Shown: in pieces, positions 8,000 through 18,107 of the stretch
Numbering within the stretch: position 1 is the first letter of the stretch
Layout: every line of letters starts with the position of its first letter
DNA from: Alistipes sp.
Lineage (GTDB): Bacteria > Bacteroidota > Bacteroidia > Bacteroidales > Rikenellaceae
Assembly: GCA_017437045.1 (NCBI GenBank)
Contig: JAFSBY010000026.1
Coordinates: 52,900-116,899, forward strand
DNA length: 64,000 nt
Direction of reading: 5' to 3'
The notes under the pieces: generated by a model
Database searches by the model: none
Seen by the model: only the letters and a program-made list of their open reading frames with translations
What the model was told of the DNA's origin: nothing
Translations under genes and position numbers: made by a program

Positions 8000-8794
8000 A
8001 TGTTTTCACTCGCAGGTAAAAACGCATGGATCACGGGTGCATCGTATGGCATCGGATTCAACATCGCCAAGGCTTTCGTAGCTGCAGGCATCAAGAACAT
8101 CATCTTCAACGACATCAACGAGGCTGCGTTGGAGAAGGGTCTGGCTAACTACAAGGAGGCCGGTATCGAGAACGTACACGGCTACGTGTGCGACGTAACG
8201 AACGAGGATCAGGTCAAGGAGATGGTCGAGAAGGTACACGCCGAGGTAGGTCAGATCGACATCCTGGTGAACAACGCCGGTATCATCAAGCGCATTCCGA
8301 TGCACGAGATGAAGCGTTCGGAGTTCCAGCAGGTGATCGACATCGACCTGGTAGGTCCGTTTATCTGCTCGAGCGCCGTGCTGCCCGAGATGATGGAGCG
8401 CCGCGAGGGTAAGATCATCAACATCTGCTCGATGATGTCGGAGCTGGGTCGCGAGACCGTATCGGCTTACGCTGCCGCCAAGGGTGGCCTGAAGATGCTC
8501 ACGCGCAACATCTGCTCGGAGTATGGTGAGTACAACATCCAGTGCAACGGCATCGGCCCGGGCTACATCGCTACGCCCCAGACCGCTCCGCTGCGCGAGA
8601 AGCAGCCCGACGGCTCGCGTCACCCCTTCGATTCGTTCATCTGCGCCAAGACCCCCACAGGTCGCTGGCTCGAGCCCGATGAGCTGGGTGGTCCCGCTGT
8701 GTTCCTCGCCTCGAAGGCTTCGGATGCTGTAAACGGCCACATCCTCTATGTGGACGGTGGTATCCTGGCCTACATCGGCAAGCAGCCGCAGTAA
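8000..8794 (+). CDS. kduD: 2-dehydro-3-deoxy-D-gluconate 5-dehydrogenase
   Basis: Short-chain dehydrogenase that reduces 2,5-diketo-3-deoxygluconate to KDG with NAD(P)H, the step after KduI in pectin uronate catabolism. 264 residues. Visible motifs are TGASYGIG (12-19, Rossmann), NNAG (91-94), catalytic Ser in the NICSMMS strand region and Tyr157-x3-Lys161. The adjacent kduI strongly supports the assignment over a generic SDR. Followed directly by a strong terminator shared with the convergent hydrolase. Confidence 0.95.
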   Translation: MFSLAGKNAWITGASYGIGFNIAKAFVAAGIKNIIFNDINEAALEKGLANYKEAGIENVHGYVCDVTNEDQVKEMVEKVHAEVGQIDILVNNAGIIKRIPMHEMKRSEFQQVIDIDLVGPFICSSAVLPEMMERREGKIINICSMMSELGRETVSAYAAAKGGLKMLTRNICSEYGEYNIQCNGIGPGYIATPQTAPLREKQPDGSRHPFDSFICAKTPTGRWLEPDELGGPAVFLASKASDAVNGHILYVDGGILAYIGKQPQ

Positions 8795-8805
8795 ACCACA
8801 ATAAC

Positions 8806-8838
8806 AAAAAAAGCCCCGCAGACAGCGGGGCTTTTTTT
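8806..8838 (+). terminator. Bidirectional terminator, kduD / hydrolase
   Basis: AGCCCCGC stem with a 5-nt loop, flanked by an A run on the left and a T run on the right, so it can end both the plus-strand kduD and the minus-strand hydrolase transcripts. Confidence 0.93.
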
Positions 8839-8853
8839 ATTGCATTTTCACAT

Positions 8854-9732
8854 TTAGAATTGATTTTCAGCCAAAAACTGAGAGACTATCCGGTTGAAAA
8901 TCTCCGGCTGCTCCATATTGCACATGTGGCCGCTATCGGGGATCGTCTCGAAACGGCTGTTGGGCAGGTGCGGCATCAGCGACGAGGGGCGTGGTGCAGC
9001 CTTCTCGGGGCGATGGGCCGAGATAAAGAGGGTCGGCACGGCAGGACGTCGCTCGGCCGTCAGACGACGCGCCTCACGACCGTAGTAGCAATGCGTTTCG
9101 TGGTGCGTGGCCTGCCAACCGTCCCAGGCACGGATCATCCGCCACAACGGACGACGAATCCGCTCAACCTGCGAGCCGCCCTGCATCAACTGCTCAAACC
9201 ATCCTCGTTTATAGGCCCGCAGGCCCTGCTCCTCGATGCGGTCGATGGAGGCCTGCTTGGCTGCCCGTTCCTCAGTCGTCATCGGCTCGTTCACGCTCGG
9301 CGTGGAGCGGGTCTCCCCCTCGGCCAGCACAACCGAAAGCAGCCGTTCGGGATACATAGCCAGCAGATCGCCCGCAATAAATCCCCCCATCGAGAGCCCG
9401 ACAACATGAGCCTTCGGGATCTGCAAGGCATCCATCAAAGCCACTAAATCGTCGCAATGCGTAAAGCGCAAATCCTCGCGTTGCTTGGACGAACGACCAT
9501 ATCCCCGCGCATCATAGACAATCACCCGATAGTGCGCCTTGAAGGCCTCGACCTGCTCGCGCCACATGCGTCGGTCGAGCGAATGACCATGCACGAAGAT
9601 CAGCGGCGTGCCCGCACCCTGCTCCTCGTAATAGAGCCGTCCCTCGGGAACGGCAACATAACCTCCGCGTGCCACCACCTCACCGGTCAGCAGCACGCCC
9701 ATCCAGGTCAGCAACCAAAAAAATCCCTTCAT
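8854..9732 (-). CDS. Secreted alpha/beta-hydrolase fold protein
   Basis: 292 residues from the ATG at 9732, which directly starts a signal peptide; the longer frame would add 22 residues before it. Alpha/beta-hydrolase core: oxyanion HGHS (49-52), nucleophile elbow GLSMGG with Ser114, and His269 in DSGHM. The acid residue is not obvious, as the usual strand-6 Asp region reads ISAHRPE. Probably an esterase or lyase-type hydrolase in the periplasm. Proximity to kdu and ara genes hints at deacylation of plant polysaccharide fragments, which is inference. Convergent with kduD. Confidence 0.85.
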   Translation of the reverse strand: MKGFFWLLTWMGVLLTGEVVARGGYVAVPEGRLYYEEQGAGTPLIFVHGHSLDRRMWREQVEAFKAHYRVIVYDARGYGRSSKQREDLRFTHCDDLVALMDALQIPKAHVVGLSMGGFIAGDLLAMYPERLLSVVLAEGETRSTPSVNEPMTTEERAAKQASIDRIEEQGLRAYKRGWFEQLMQGGSQVERIRRPLWRMIRAWDGWQATHHETHCYYGREARRLTAERRPAVPTLFISAHRPEKAAPRPSSLMPHLPNSRFETIPDSGHMCNMEQPEIFNRIVSQFLAENQF

Positions 9733-9774
9733 TTTCGAAAATTTACCTTGATTTTGACGCAAGGTACAAAAAAA

Positions 9775-9806
9775 TTTGGTCATTCTCCCAATTTTCACTA
9801 TATTTG
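9775..9806 (+). promoter_or_regulatory. Promoter of the galM-symporter-ara operon
   Basis: TTTG (9775-9778), 20-nt spacer, TATATTTG (9799-9806). Expected start near 9813, giving a leader of about 75 nt before galM. Confidence 0.8.
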
Positions 9807-9814
9807 ATCCAATG

Positions 9815-9850
9815 TATGCGCATACGCGTCACGCGCGCGTTACGCACACA
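9815..9850 (+). promoter_or_regulatory. CpG-rich repeated ACGC motif at the start of the ara leader
   Basis: A dense cluster of GCGCAT/ACGCGT/ACGCGCGCGT/TTACGCAC motifs right after the predicted start site, unlike the AT-rich surroundings. An operator for a sugar-responsive regulator is possible; no exact dyad covers it. Confidence 0.3.
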
Positions 9851-9889
9851 CGAACAACCCTAAATAATCAACCAAAAACGAATAACAAC

Positions 9890-11026
9890 ATGAAGCGTAC
9901 ACTGACCTTCTTCGCCGCAGCTACAGCCCTCACGCTGTCGAGCTGCTGCAACGAGCCGCAACTGACCCTCTCGGGGTTGAATCCTGCCGATTTCGAGGCA
10001 GAGATCGACGGCCAACAACTCAAACTCTACACGCTGACCAATGCCTCGGGCATGGAGATCACGGTGACCCCCTTTGGTGGTCGCATCGTCTCGATCATGG
10101 CTCCCGATCGCACCGGTGTGATGCGCGACGTGGTGCTCGGCTTTGACAAGCTCAGCGACTACCAGACCATCCCCTCGGATTTCGGTGCCGCCATTGGTCG
10201 CTACGCCAACCGCATCGGTCAGGGCAAATTCACACTCGACGGTGTAGAGCACCAGCTGCCGCAGAACAACTTCGGCCACTGTCTGCATGGCGGCCCGAAC
10301 GGCTGGCAGTACAAGATCTACGAGGTCGAGCAGGTGAGCGAGAATGCCATTACGCTGGTGATGCACTCGCCCGATGGCGATGAGCAGTTCCCGGGTAACG
10401 TTGTGGCCAAGGTGACCTACACGCTCACAGACCAGAATGCCCTCGACATCGCTTACGAGGCAACGACCGACGCCCCGACGATCATCAACCTGACGAACCA
10501 CACCTACTTCAACCTCGCAGGCGAGCCGTCGAAGACGATCTTGAACGATGTGCTGCAGATCGACGCCGACACCTTCACGCCCTGTGACGAGACCTTCATG
10601 ACGACGGGTGAGATCGCGCCGGTAGAGGATACGCCGATGGATTTCCGCGTGCCGAAGATGATCGGTGCCGAGATCAACAACTACGACTACGCACAGCTCA
10701 AGAATGGCAACGGCTACGACCACAACTGGGTGCTCAACGCAGCCGGTGATCTGACAAAACCCGCCGTGGTGCTCTTCTCGCCGGCCAGCGGCATTTCGCT
10801 GACGGTCTACACCTCGGAGCCGGGTATTCAGGTCTACACGGGTAACTTCCTGGATGGCACGGTCACGGGTAAGGGTGGCGTGGTCTACAACCAGCGCGCA
10901 GCCATCTGCCTCGAGACGCAGAAATATCCCGATACGCCGAACAAGCCGGAGTGGCCGTCGTGCGTCCTGCGTCCGGGTGAGACCTACACGAGCCGTTGTA
11001 TCTACCAATTCGGTATCGTAGAATAA
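9890..11026 (+). CDS. galM: Aldose 1-epimerase (mutarotase), lipoprotein
   Basis: 378 residues, starting at the ATG at 9890. Signal peptide with lipobox ending at the CC pair near residues 19-20, so it is probably membrane anchored, facing the periplasm. The mutarotase domain fills the rest: GRYANRIGQGKF, FGHCLHGGPNGW with the catalytic-type His, LTNHTYFNLAG with the second His, and the C-terminal ICLETQKYPDTPN carrying the catalytic Glu. It interconverts alpha and beta anomers of hexoses or pentoses. First gene of an operon with a sodium/sugar symporter and araD, araA and araB, so L-arabinose is the likely sugar. Confidence 0.93.
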   Translation: MKRTLTFFAAATALTLSSCCNEPQLTLSGLNPADFEAEIDGQQLKLYTLTNASGMEITVTPFGGRIVSIMAPDRTGVMRDVVLGFDKLSDYQTIPSDFGAAIGRYANRIGQGKFTLDGVEHQLPQNNFGHCLHGGPNGWQYKIYEVEQVSENAITLVMHSPDGDEQFPGNVVAKVTYTLTDQNALDIAYEATTDAPTIINLTNHTYFNLAGEPSKTILNDVLQIDADTFTPCDETFMTTGEIAPVEDTPMDFRVPKMIGAEINNYDYAQLKNGNGYDHNWVLNAAGDLTKPAVVLFSPASGISLTVYTSEPGIQVYTGNFLDGTVTGKGGVVYNQRAAICLETQKYPDTPNKPEWPSCVLRPGETYTSRCIYQFGIVE

Positions 11027-11072
11027 ACACCAACAAACCAGCCAACTATAAACTAAAAACCAATAAAGAACT

Positions 11073-13106
11073 ATGATTTCAAACGACGTAGTGCAGGCAG
11101 TTGCCCAGGAGGCTACTGAGGTTGCACAGCAGGCAACGCCCGGCATTTGGGAAGCGTTGCAGAACAACGGATTTGCGATGGCAGACTACGCCATCGTGGC
11201 AGTTTACATCCTGCTTTTGGTGGGTCTTGGCTTCTTCCTCTCGCGCACGAAGAAGGGCGAGGAGAAGACCTCGAACGACTACTTCCTGGCCGGCAATACG
11301 CTGACCTGGTGGGCTGTGGGTGCTTCGCTCATCGCCGCCAACATTTCGGCCGAGCAGTTCATCGGCATGTCGGGCTCGGCCTTCGCCTCGGGTATTGCGA
11401 TTGCGGCCTATGAGCTGATGGCTGCAGCCACGCTGATCGTGGTGGGTAAGTTCCTGCTGCCGGTGATGATCGAGCGTAAGATCTTCACCATTCCGCAGTT
11501 CCTGCGCGAGCGTTACAACTCGGGCGTAGGTCTGGCCTTCTCGATCTTCTGGTTGTTCCTCTATGTCTTTATCAACCTTACGTCGGTTGCTTGGCTCGGC
11601 GCGTTGGCCATTAAGCAGATTCTGGGTCTGCCGACCATCGACGGCTCGCTGCTCGGCATGGAGGTCGATATGACGCTGATGGTCATCATCCTGATTCTGT
11701 TTATCATCGCCGGTATCTACTCGATCTATGGTGGTTTGGCCTCGGTGGCGTGGACCGACGTGATGCAGGTAACGTTCCTCGTGGGTGGTGGTCTGATCAC
11801 GGCCTACTTCGCGCTCGATTTCATCGCCACGTCGCTCGATATTCAGGGTGGTGCGCTGGGTGCTCTCTCGGAGATCATGCAGAAGCTCGGTGCTAATCCG
11901 GATGACACGCACTTCAACCTGGTTGTGGAGCGTAATGCCGACCTCTACCCCGTCATCAATGGTGTCGTGGAGAATGGTAAGGAGATCCAAAAGGCTGACC
12001 CCTATTTCGACCTCCCGGGTATCGTGGTGATCGTCGGTGCAATGTGGCTGACGAACATCGGTTACTGGGGCTTCAACCAGTACATCATCCAGAAGGGTCT
12101 GGCTGCCAAGTCGCTCTCGGAGGCCAAGAAGGGTATGATTTTCGCCGCCTTCTTGAAGATTTTGATTCCGTTTATCGTCTGCATCCCGGGCGTATGTGCC
12201 TACTACATCAAGACGCAAGAGCCGGGGTTGTACGAGTCGTTGGCCGGTGAGATCATCCGTTCGGACGACGCTTATCCCTTCCTGATTCGCAACTTTACGC
12301 CCGTTATCGTGAAGGGTCTGTCGTTTGCCGCCTTGGCTGCAGCCGTCATTTCGTCGTTGGCCTCGATGTTCAACTCGACCTCGACGATCTTCACGATGGA
12401 TATCTACAAGCAGTTCCTCAACAAGAAGGCTTCGGATCGCAAGCTCGTGACCGTGGGTCGTATGACCTCGGTAGCCGCACTGTTACTGGCTCTCGTAGCT
12501 GTTTATCCGATCATGGGTGCTGCCGACCAGGCCTTCCAGATCATCCAGGAGTACTCGGGCTTCGTCTATCCGGGTATCGTCGTGATCTTCGGTCTGGGTC
12601 TGCTGTGGAAGCGTGCTTCGGGCACGGCTGCCGTGGTGGCTGCTATCGGCACCTTTGCCTTCTCGGTGATCTTCAAGTTCCTCTTGCCCGACGTTCCGTT
12701 CCTGCTGCGTATGGGTTATGTATTCATGGCTCTGGTAGTCTGCTTCATCATCCTTTCGCTGTTGAGCAAGAAGGTCGTAAAGGCCGACTTGCTGGATGCT
12801 GCTACGGTCAAGACGCAGCTCTTCTGGAGCCGCGTGACCTTTGTCGGCGCACTGATTTCGGCTGCGCTGGGTGTAATCGGCATCTACAACCCGACGATGA
12901 ATGCCTACGGTTTCGAGGCCTTCTTCTTCCTCTTCGCCATGTTGATCACGATTGCGATCTACCTCTACTCGAACGCCAAAGACCCGAATCAGGATCCGAA
13001 GGCTGTGAAGATCGACCTGGCTGTGTTCCGTTCGGATAAGGCCTTCAACCTCGGTGCCTTGGGCGTAATTATTCTTTTGGTAATTCTTTACTACTATCTC
13101 TGGTAA
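11073..13106 (+). CDS. Sodium:solute symporter (SGLT-type), probably sugar
   Basis: 677-residue multi-pass inner-membrane protein of the SSS family. The N-terminal 25 residues are hydrophilic, the first membrane helix follows, and the characteristic [20 protein letters not shown] and [15 protein letters not shown] segments mark the early helices. About 13-15 hydrophobic helices can be counted. A soluble insert near residues 270-310 is typical of SGLT-like members. It sits between galM and araD (1 bp before araD), so L-arabinose uptake driven by sodium is the likely role. Substrate inferred from context. Confidence 0.92.
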   Translation: MISNDVVQAVAQEATEVAQQATPGIWEALQNNGFAMADYAIVAVYILLLVGLGFFLSRTKKGEEKTSNDYFLAGNTLTWWAVGASLIAANISAEQFIGMSGSAFASGIAIAAYELMAAATLIVVGKFLLPVMIERKIFTIPQFLRERYNSGVGLAFSIFWLFLYVFINLTSVAWLGALAIKQILGLPTIDGSLLGMEVDMTLMVIILILFIIAGIYSIYGGLASVAWTDVMQVTFLVGGGLITAYFALDFIATSLDIQGGALGALSEIMQKLGANPDDTHFNLVVERNADLYPVINGVVENGKEIQKADPYFDLPGIVVIVGAMWLTNIGYWGFNQYIIQKGLAAKSLSEAKKGMIFAAFLKILIPFIVCIPGVCAYYIKTQEPGLYESLAGEIIRSDDAYPFLIRNFTPVIVKGLSFAALAAAVISSLASMFNSTSTIFTMDIYKQFLNKKASDRKLVTVGRMTSVAALLLALVAVYPIMGAADQAFQIIQEYSGFVYPGIVVIFGLGLLWKRASGTAAVVAAIGTFAFSVIFKFLLPDVPFLLRMGYVFMALVVCFIILSLLSKKVVKADLLDAATVKTQLFWSRVTFVGALISAALGVIGIYNPTMNAYGFEAFFFLFAMLITIAIYLYSNAKDPNQDPKAVKIDLAVFRSDKAFNLGALGVIILLVILYYYLW

Positions 13107-13107
13107 T

Positions 13108-13800
13108 ATGTTAGAACAACTCAAAGAGCAGGTTTGCAAGGCGAACCTCGATCTGGTAAAGCACGGCTTGGTGATCTTCACCTGGGGCAATGTATCGGCC
13201 ATCGACCGCGAGACGGGGCTGGTGGTGATCAAACCCAGCGGTGTGGATTACGACGACATGAAGCCGTCGGATATGGTGGTGGTTGACCTCGACGGCAAGA
13301 TCGTCGAGGGCGACCTGCGCCCCTCGTCGGACACGGCGACCCACCTGGAGATCTACAAAGCCTTCCCCGAGGTGGGCGGCATCGTCCACACCCACTCGAC
13401 CTATGCCACGGCATGGGCCCAGGCGGGCAAAGATATTCCGAACATTGGCACGACCCATGCGGACTACTTCCACCGCGCTATTCCCTGCACAGAGGCGATG
13501 GTTGAGGAGCAGATGGGCGAGTATGAGAAGCATACCGGCACGGTGATCATCGACCGCTTCGTGAAGGCGGGGATGAACCCGATGCACACGCCGGGTGTAT
13601 TGGTGCGTAACCATGGCCCCTTTGCCTGGGGTAAGGATGGCGACGAGGCTGTACACAACGCCGTGGTGATGGAGCAGGTGGCCAAGATGGCCTTTGTCGC
13701 CTTTGCCGTCAATCCGGCACTGACGATGAACGATCTGTTGATCGAGAAGCACTACTCGCGCAAGCACGGTGCGAACGCCTATTATGGGCAAAAGAAGTAA
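13108..13800 (+). CDS. araD: L-ribulose-5-phosphate 4-epimerase
   Basis: Class II aldolase/epimerase family, 230 residues. Converts L-ribulose-5-phosphate to D-xylulose-5-phosphate, the last arabinose-specific step. Zinc ligands are visible as the His pair in [15 protein letters not shown] and the later His in [17 protein letters not shown] marks the phosphate-binding region. Starts 1 bp after the symporter stop, so the two are translationally close. araA and araB follow after 342 bp of repeats. Confidence 0.96.
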   Translation: MLEQLKEQVCKANLDLVKHGLVIFTWGNVSAIDRETGLVVIKPSGVDYDDMKPSDMVVVDLDGKIVEGDLRPSSDTATHLEIYKAFPEVGGIVHTHSTYATAWAQAGKDIPNIGTTHADYFHRAIPCTEAMVEEQMGEYEKHTGTVIIDRFVKAGMNPMHTPGVLVRNHGPFAWGKDGDEAVHNAVVMEQVAKMAFVAFAVNPALTMNDLLIEKHYSRKHGANAYYGQKK

Positions 13801-13832
13801 ATTTAGAATTTAGAATTTAGAGTTCAAAATTA

Positions 13833-14131
13833 GGCATCCGAGGCTCGCACGAATCCCGTTTTGTGGATTTTAGGCGAGCAGGTTTTGCAACGAACGAAGA
13901 CGACGAGGCAGGAGCATACCGAACGTATGTGACTGCCGAAGACGACGAGGAAGGTGTGAAAGATGCCGCATAACACAAGATTAAACTTTGGCATCCGAAG
14001 CTCGCACGAATCCCGTTTTGTGGATTTTAGGCGAGCAGGTTTTGCAACGAACCAGGTCGGCAAGGCAGGAGCATACCGAGCGTATGTGACTGCCGAAGAC
14101 GACAAGGGAGGTGTAAAAGATGCCGCATAAA
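13833..14131. repeat. Two 157-bp tandem repeats in the araD-araA gap
   Basis: Unit 1 starts at 13833 and unit 2 at 13990, with high identity (start GGCATCCG, end GATGCCGCATAA). Each has a hairpin centre GGAGCATAC-N4-CGTATGTGA. The 342-bp gap holds nothing else except ATTTAGA short repeats at 13801-13826. The same hairpin centre recurs at 30543 and 42095, defining a dispersed family. Confidence 0.9.
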
Positions 14132-14142
14132 AACACAAAACT

Positions 14143-15657
14143 ATGATTGAAGCGTATAAAAATTTCGAAGTTTGGTTCGTGACGGGCGCACAGTTGCTCT
14201 ATGGTGGCGACGCAGTGGTGGCAGTAGATGGCCACTCGAATGAGATGGTAGCCGGCATGAACGCTTCGGGGGCGCTGCCCGTGAAGGTGGTCTATAAGGG
14301 CACGGCAAACTCGTCGAAGGAGGTATTGGATATTATGAAGGCGGCCAATGCCGACCCGAAATGTATCGGTGTGATCACCTGGATGCACACCTTCTCGCCT
14401 GCTAAGATGTGGATTCACGGTCTGCAGGAGCTGCACAAGCCGCTGCTGCACTTCCACACGCAGTTCAACAAGGAGATCCCCTGGAACGAGATCGACATGG
14501 ACTTCATGAACCTGAACCAGTCGGCTCACGGTGACCGCGAGTTTGGCCACATCACGGCTCGTCTGCGCCGTCCGCGCAAGATCGTCGTAGGCCACTGGCA
14601 GGATCCGCAGGCACTGGGTCATATCGCCGTATGGCAGCGCGTAGCTGCAGCGTGGGCCGATGCACAGGATATGCTCGTCATCCGCTTTGGCGACCAGATG
14701 AACAACGTAGCCGTTACGGACGGTGACAAGGTGGAGGCCGAGATGCGTCTGGGCTACCACGTCGATTACTGCCCCGTGAGCGAGCTGATGACCTATTTCG
14801 ACAAGATCACCGACGCCGAGGTGGATGCCTTGGTAGCTGAATACTTCCAGCTCTACGACCACGTGGCCGAGCTTGAGGATAAGCAGTCGGAGGGCTACCT
14901 GAAGGTATGGAATGCCGCCAAAGCCGAGCTTACGATCCGTGCCTGCCTCGTTGCGAAGGGTGCCAAGGCCTTCACGACGAACTTCGACGACTTAGGTCAC
15001 TTCGACCAGATTCCGGGCCTCGCCTCGCAGCGACTGATGGCCGAGGGTTATGGTTTCGGTGGCGAGGGTGACTGGAAGACGGCCGCCATGGTACGTACCG
15101 TATGGTTCATGACGCAGGGCATGGAGAAGGGTTGCTCGTTCCTGGAGGACTACACGCTCAACTTCGATGGCGAGCAGAGCACCATCCTGCAGGCCCACAT
15201 GTTGGAGATCAGCCCGCTGATCGCTGCCCAGAAGCCGCGCCTGGAGGTTCATTTCCTCGGCATCGGTGTGCGCAAGACCCCGACGGCTCGTCTGGTCTTC
15301 ACGTCGAAGACCGGGCAGGGTGTAGCTGCTACGGTAGTCGATATGGGCAACCGCTTCCGTCTGATTGTCAATGACGTGGAGTGCACCGAGCCCAAGCCGC
15401 TGCCCAAGCTGCCCGTAGCCTCGGCCCTCTGGAAGCCGATGCCCAACTTTGAGGTGGGTGCCGGTGCCTGGATTCTGGCCGGTGGTACGCACCACTCCTG
15501 CTTCTCGTACGACGTGACGGCCGAGTATTGGGAGGATTATGCCGAGATCGCCGGTATCGAGATGGTTCACATCAACAAGGAGACGACCATGAGCGACTTC
15601 AAGAAGGAGCTGCGCATGAACGAGGTCTATTACCTGCTCAACAAAGCATTGTGCTAA
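14143..15657 (+). CDS. araA: L-arabinose isomerase
   Basis: 504 residues, the usual length. Converts L-arabinose to L-ribulose with a divalent metal, probably Mn. The metal and catalytic residues can be placed: Glu in AEGYGFGGEGDWK, Glu in FLEDYTLNF, His in QAHMLEISP and His in GGTHHSCFSYD. Cytoplasmic. 19 bp upstream of araB. Expression may be affected by the repeat array just upstream, if cotranscribed with araD. Confidence 0.98.
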   Translation: MIEAYKNFEVWFVTGAQLLYGGDAVVAVDGHSNEMVAGMNASGALPVKVVYKGTANSSKEVLDIMKAANADPKCIGVITWMHTFSPAKMWIHGLQELHKPLLHFHTQFNKEIPWNEIDMDFMNLNQSAHGDREFGHITARLRRPRKIVVGHWQDPQALGHIAVWQRVAAAWADAQDMLVIRFGDQMNNVAVTDGDKVEAEMRLGYHVDYCPVSELMTYFDKITDAEVDALVAEYFQLYDHVAELEDKQSEGYLKVWNAAKAELTIRACLVAKGAKAFTTNFDDLGHFDQIPGLASQRLMAEGYGFGGEGDWKTAAMVRTVWFMTQGMEKGCSFLEDYTLNFDGEQSTILQAHMLEISPLIAAQKPRLEVHFLGIGVRKTPTARLVFTSKTGQGVAATVVDMGNRFRLIVNDVECTEPKPLPKLPVASALWKPMPNFEVGAGAWILAGGTHHSCFSYDVTAEYWEDYAEIAGIEMVHINKETTMSDFKKELRMNEVYYLLNKALC

Positions 15658-15676
15658 ACCTTAAACGCTTGATATA

Positions 15677-17320
15677 ATGGAGAAATATGTCATTGGACTC
15701 GACTACGGTAGCGACTCGGCTCGTGCCGTACTCGTAAATGCAGCAAACGGCCAGACGCTGGCTACGGCTGTCCGCTACTACCCTCGTTGGAAGGAGGGTA
15801 AATTCTGCAATCCGGCCATCAACCAATACCGCCAGCACCCGAAGGACTACATCGAGGTGTTGGAGGCTACGGTCCATGAGGTGCTGGAGAAGGTTGGCCC
15901 GGAGGTGGGCAAGCAGGTCGTAGGTATTGCATTCGACACGACCGGCTCGACCCCCTGCTTCATCGACGAGCAGGGCACGCCGCTGGCTCTCAAGGAGGAG
16001 TTTGCCGAGAATCCGAACGCCATGTTTGTCCTCTGGAAGGATCACACGGCCATCCAGGAGGCAAACGAGATCAACGCATTGTGCCGCCGTTGGGAGATCG
16101 ACTACACGGCCTACGAGGGTGGCATCTATTCGTCGGAGTGGCTGTGGGCCAAGGCATTGCACGTGTTGCGTGCCGATGAGCAGGTACGCGATGCCGCCTA
16201 CTCGATCGTCGAGCACTGCGAGTGGATGCCGGCGCTGCTGACCGGCACGACCAAGCCGTCAGAGATCGTTCGCAGCCGTTGCGCACAGGGCCATAAGGCG
16301 ATGTGGCATGCCAAGTGGGGCGGTCTGCCGTCGGAGGAGTTCCTCACGACGCTCGATCCGCTGCTTGCAGGGCTGCGCGAGCGCATGTTTGTCGATACGG
16401 AGACGGCCGAGAAGGTTGTGGGTCATCTGACCGAGGAGTGGGCTGAGCGTCTGGGTCTTTCGACCGACGTGGTGGTTGCCGGTGGCGCATTCGACTGCCA
16501 CATGGGTGCTGTCGGTGCCGGTATTCAGGCCGATTCGTGGGTACGCATCATCGGTACCTCGACCTGCGACATCGTCGTGGCCAAGCCCGAGTCGGTAGGC
16601 GACAAGCTCATCCCGGGCATCTGTGGTCAGGTCGATGGCTCGGTTGTTCCGGGTCTGATCGGTTTCGAGGCCGGACAGTCGGCTTTTGGTGACATCTACG
16701 CTTGGTTCCGCCGCGTGCTGGAGTTCCCGCTCAAGGCGATCGTGGGCGAGAAGCTGACCATCGAGGAGCTGGACAAGGCTTGCGACAAGATCCTGCCGGC
16801 ATTGACCGTGGAGGCTGAGAAGATTCCCATCGGCGAGAGCGGTGTGATTGCTGTCGATTGGATGAATGGTCGTCGTACGCCCGATGCTGACCAGACGCTC
16901 AAGGGTGCTATTGCCGGCATCACGCTCGGCACGACGGCTCCGATGATCTATCGCGCGCTGGTCGAGGCTACGGCATTCGGTTCGAAGGCCATCATGGAGC
17001 GCATGAAGAGCGAGGGCATCCGCATCAACGGTTGCATCGGCATCGGTGGTATTGCCCTCAAATCGCCCTTCGTGATGCAGGTGATGAGCGACGTGCTGGG
17101 GGTACCCATCTCGGTCTGCGAGAGCGACCAGGCTTGCGCCCTCGGTGCTTCGATCTTTGCCGCTGTGGCTGCGGGTCTCTATCCCTCGGTCGAGGAGGCA
17201 CAAAAGAAGATGGCTTCGGGTTGCGCCAAGGAGTATCAGCCCATTGCCGAGAATCAGGCCAAGTACGAGGCACTCTATCAGGAGTATCTCAAGTTAGGTG
17301 CTTACTGCCAGAGCAAGTAA
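15677..17320 (+). CDS. araB: Ribulokinase
   Basis: FGGY-family sugar kinase, 547 residues, phosphorylating L-ribulose. The N-terminal phosphate loop GLDYGSDSARAV (residues about 8-19), GTSTCDIV near the middle and the C-terminal FGGY-type segment IRINGCIGIGGIALKSPFVMQ are visible. Length and the serine-bearing DYGSDSAR signature favour AraB over xylulokinase, as does the gene order with araA and araD. Ends the ara unit and is followed by a terminator. Confidence 0.97.
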   Translation: MEKYVIGLDYGSDSARAVLVNAANGQTLATAVRYYPRWKEGKFCNPAINQYRQHPKDYIEVLEATVHEVLEKVGPEVGKQVVGIAFDTTGSTPCFIDEQGTPLALKEEFAENPNAMFVLWKDHTAIQEANEINALCRRWEIDYTAYEGGIYSSEWLWAKALHVLRADEQVRDAAYSIVEHCEWMPALLTGTTKPSEIVRSRCAQGHKAMWHAKWGGLPSEEFLTTLDPLLAGLRERMFVDTETAEKVVGHLTEEWAERLGLSTDVVVAGGAFDCHMGAVGAGIQADSWVRIIGTSTCDIVVAKPESVGDKLIPGICGQVDGSVVPGLIGFEAGQSAFGDIYAWFRRVLEFPLKAIVGEKLTIEELDKACDKILPALTVEAEKIPIGESGVIAVDWMNGRRTPDADQTLKGAIAGITLGTTAPMIYRALVEATAFGSKAIMERMKSEGIRINGCIGIGGIALKSPFVMQVMSDVLGVPISVCESDQACALGASIFAAVAAGLYPSVEEAQKKMASGCAKEYQPIAENQAKYEALYQEYLKLGAYCQSK

Positions 17321-17340
17321 TCACACCATCCATGAACCAA

Positions 17341-17376
17341 CAAAAGGGACTGTCCGATGTGGGCAGTCCCTTTTGG
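17341..17376 (+). terminator. Terminator of the ara unit
   Basis: Eleven-bp stem AAAAGGGACTG / CAGTCCCTTTT with an 11-nt loop, 21 nt after the araB stop; the T content follows within the stem end. Confidence 0.8.
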
Positions 17377-17434
17377 TTAGCAGTGGCATATTAAGATTGG
17401 CAAAGGCGACGCACAAATCGCCTTATCAGATGGC

Positions 17435-18085
17435 TTAGTCGCATAAGTAATAGACAATAGCCACATAATGGCAGGCGGCCGCAAGGTCAATCAGCAGGTG
17501 CCACACCAAATGGTGGTAGCGGAAGCCCTTCATGGCATAGAAGACCGCACCGATCGTATAACCCAATCCGCCGGCAGCAATGAGCCACACAAAGGTCGAG
17601 GAGGCCTGACGCAGGAAGAGCGGGAAGAAGAAGATCACGGTCCACCCCATCACCAGATAGATTGTCAGACTCAACGCAGGGATCGACCGCGACGAGAGCG
17701 TCTTATAGAGGATGCCGACAAAGACCATCAACCACTGCACGACACAGATCAGCACCCCCTGCCAGCCTCCGATGATCGAGAGGGCGACCGGCGTATAGCT
17801 GCCGGCAATGGCTACGTAGATAAAGATATGATCCAGCACATGAAAGACCGCCTTGTGTTGCGAGGTGGGCGACATGGCATGGTAGAGGGTCGAGACGAGG
17901 AACATCAGAAAGATCGAAATCGCAAAGATCGAAACACCGATCGTCGTCGAGATGGATCCTCCGCTGGCTTGGAAGGCATAGACGGCCGCATAGGGTAATG
18001 CCAAAAGTGTTACGGCCGACATCACACCATGCGATACGGCATTGCCGACCTCTTCACCAAAAGTTGGGATATAGATTTTTGCCAT
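17435..18085 (-). CDS. Hemolysin III / PAQR-family membrane protein
   Basis: 216 residues, seven predicted membrane helices. Signature residues of the HlyIII/PAQR family: the N-terminal EEVGNAVSHG, STLYHAMSPTSQHKAVFHVLDH with the His/Asp set, and C-terminal YHHLVWHLLIDLAAACHY. These conserved His and Asp residues form a metal site in the family. The name is historical and does not imply haemolysis here; a membrane hydrolase role is possible. Divergent from the PAP2-like gene with 57 bp between. Confidence 0.88.
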   Translation of the reverse strand: MAKIYIPTFGEEVGNAVSHGVMSAVTLLALPYAAVYAFQASGGSISTTIGVSIFAISIFLMFLVSTLYHAMSPTSQHKAVFHVLDHIFIYVAIAGSYTPVALSIIGGWQGVLICVVQWLMVFVGILYKTLSSRSIPALSLTIYLVMGWTVIFFFPLFLRQASSTFVWLIAAGGLGYTIGAVFYAMKGFRYHHLVWHLLIDLAAACHYVAIVYYLCD

Positions 18086-18107
18086 AGTTTTTGTGTGCGC
18101 TTCTGGG

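Noticed and set aside
17435-18085. Haemolysin or virulence role for the hemolysin III family gene
   Set aside because: The family name is historical; the sequence shows a PAQR-type membrane protein and nothing nearby suggests virulence.
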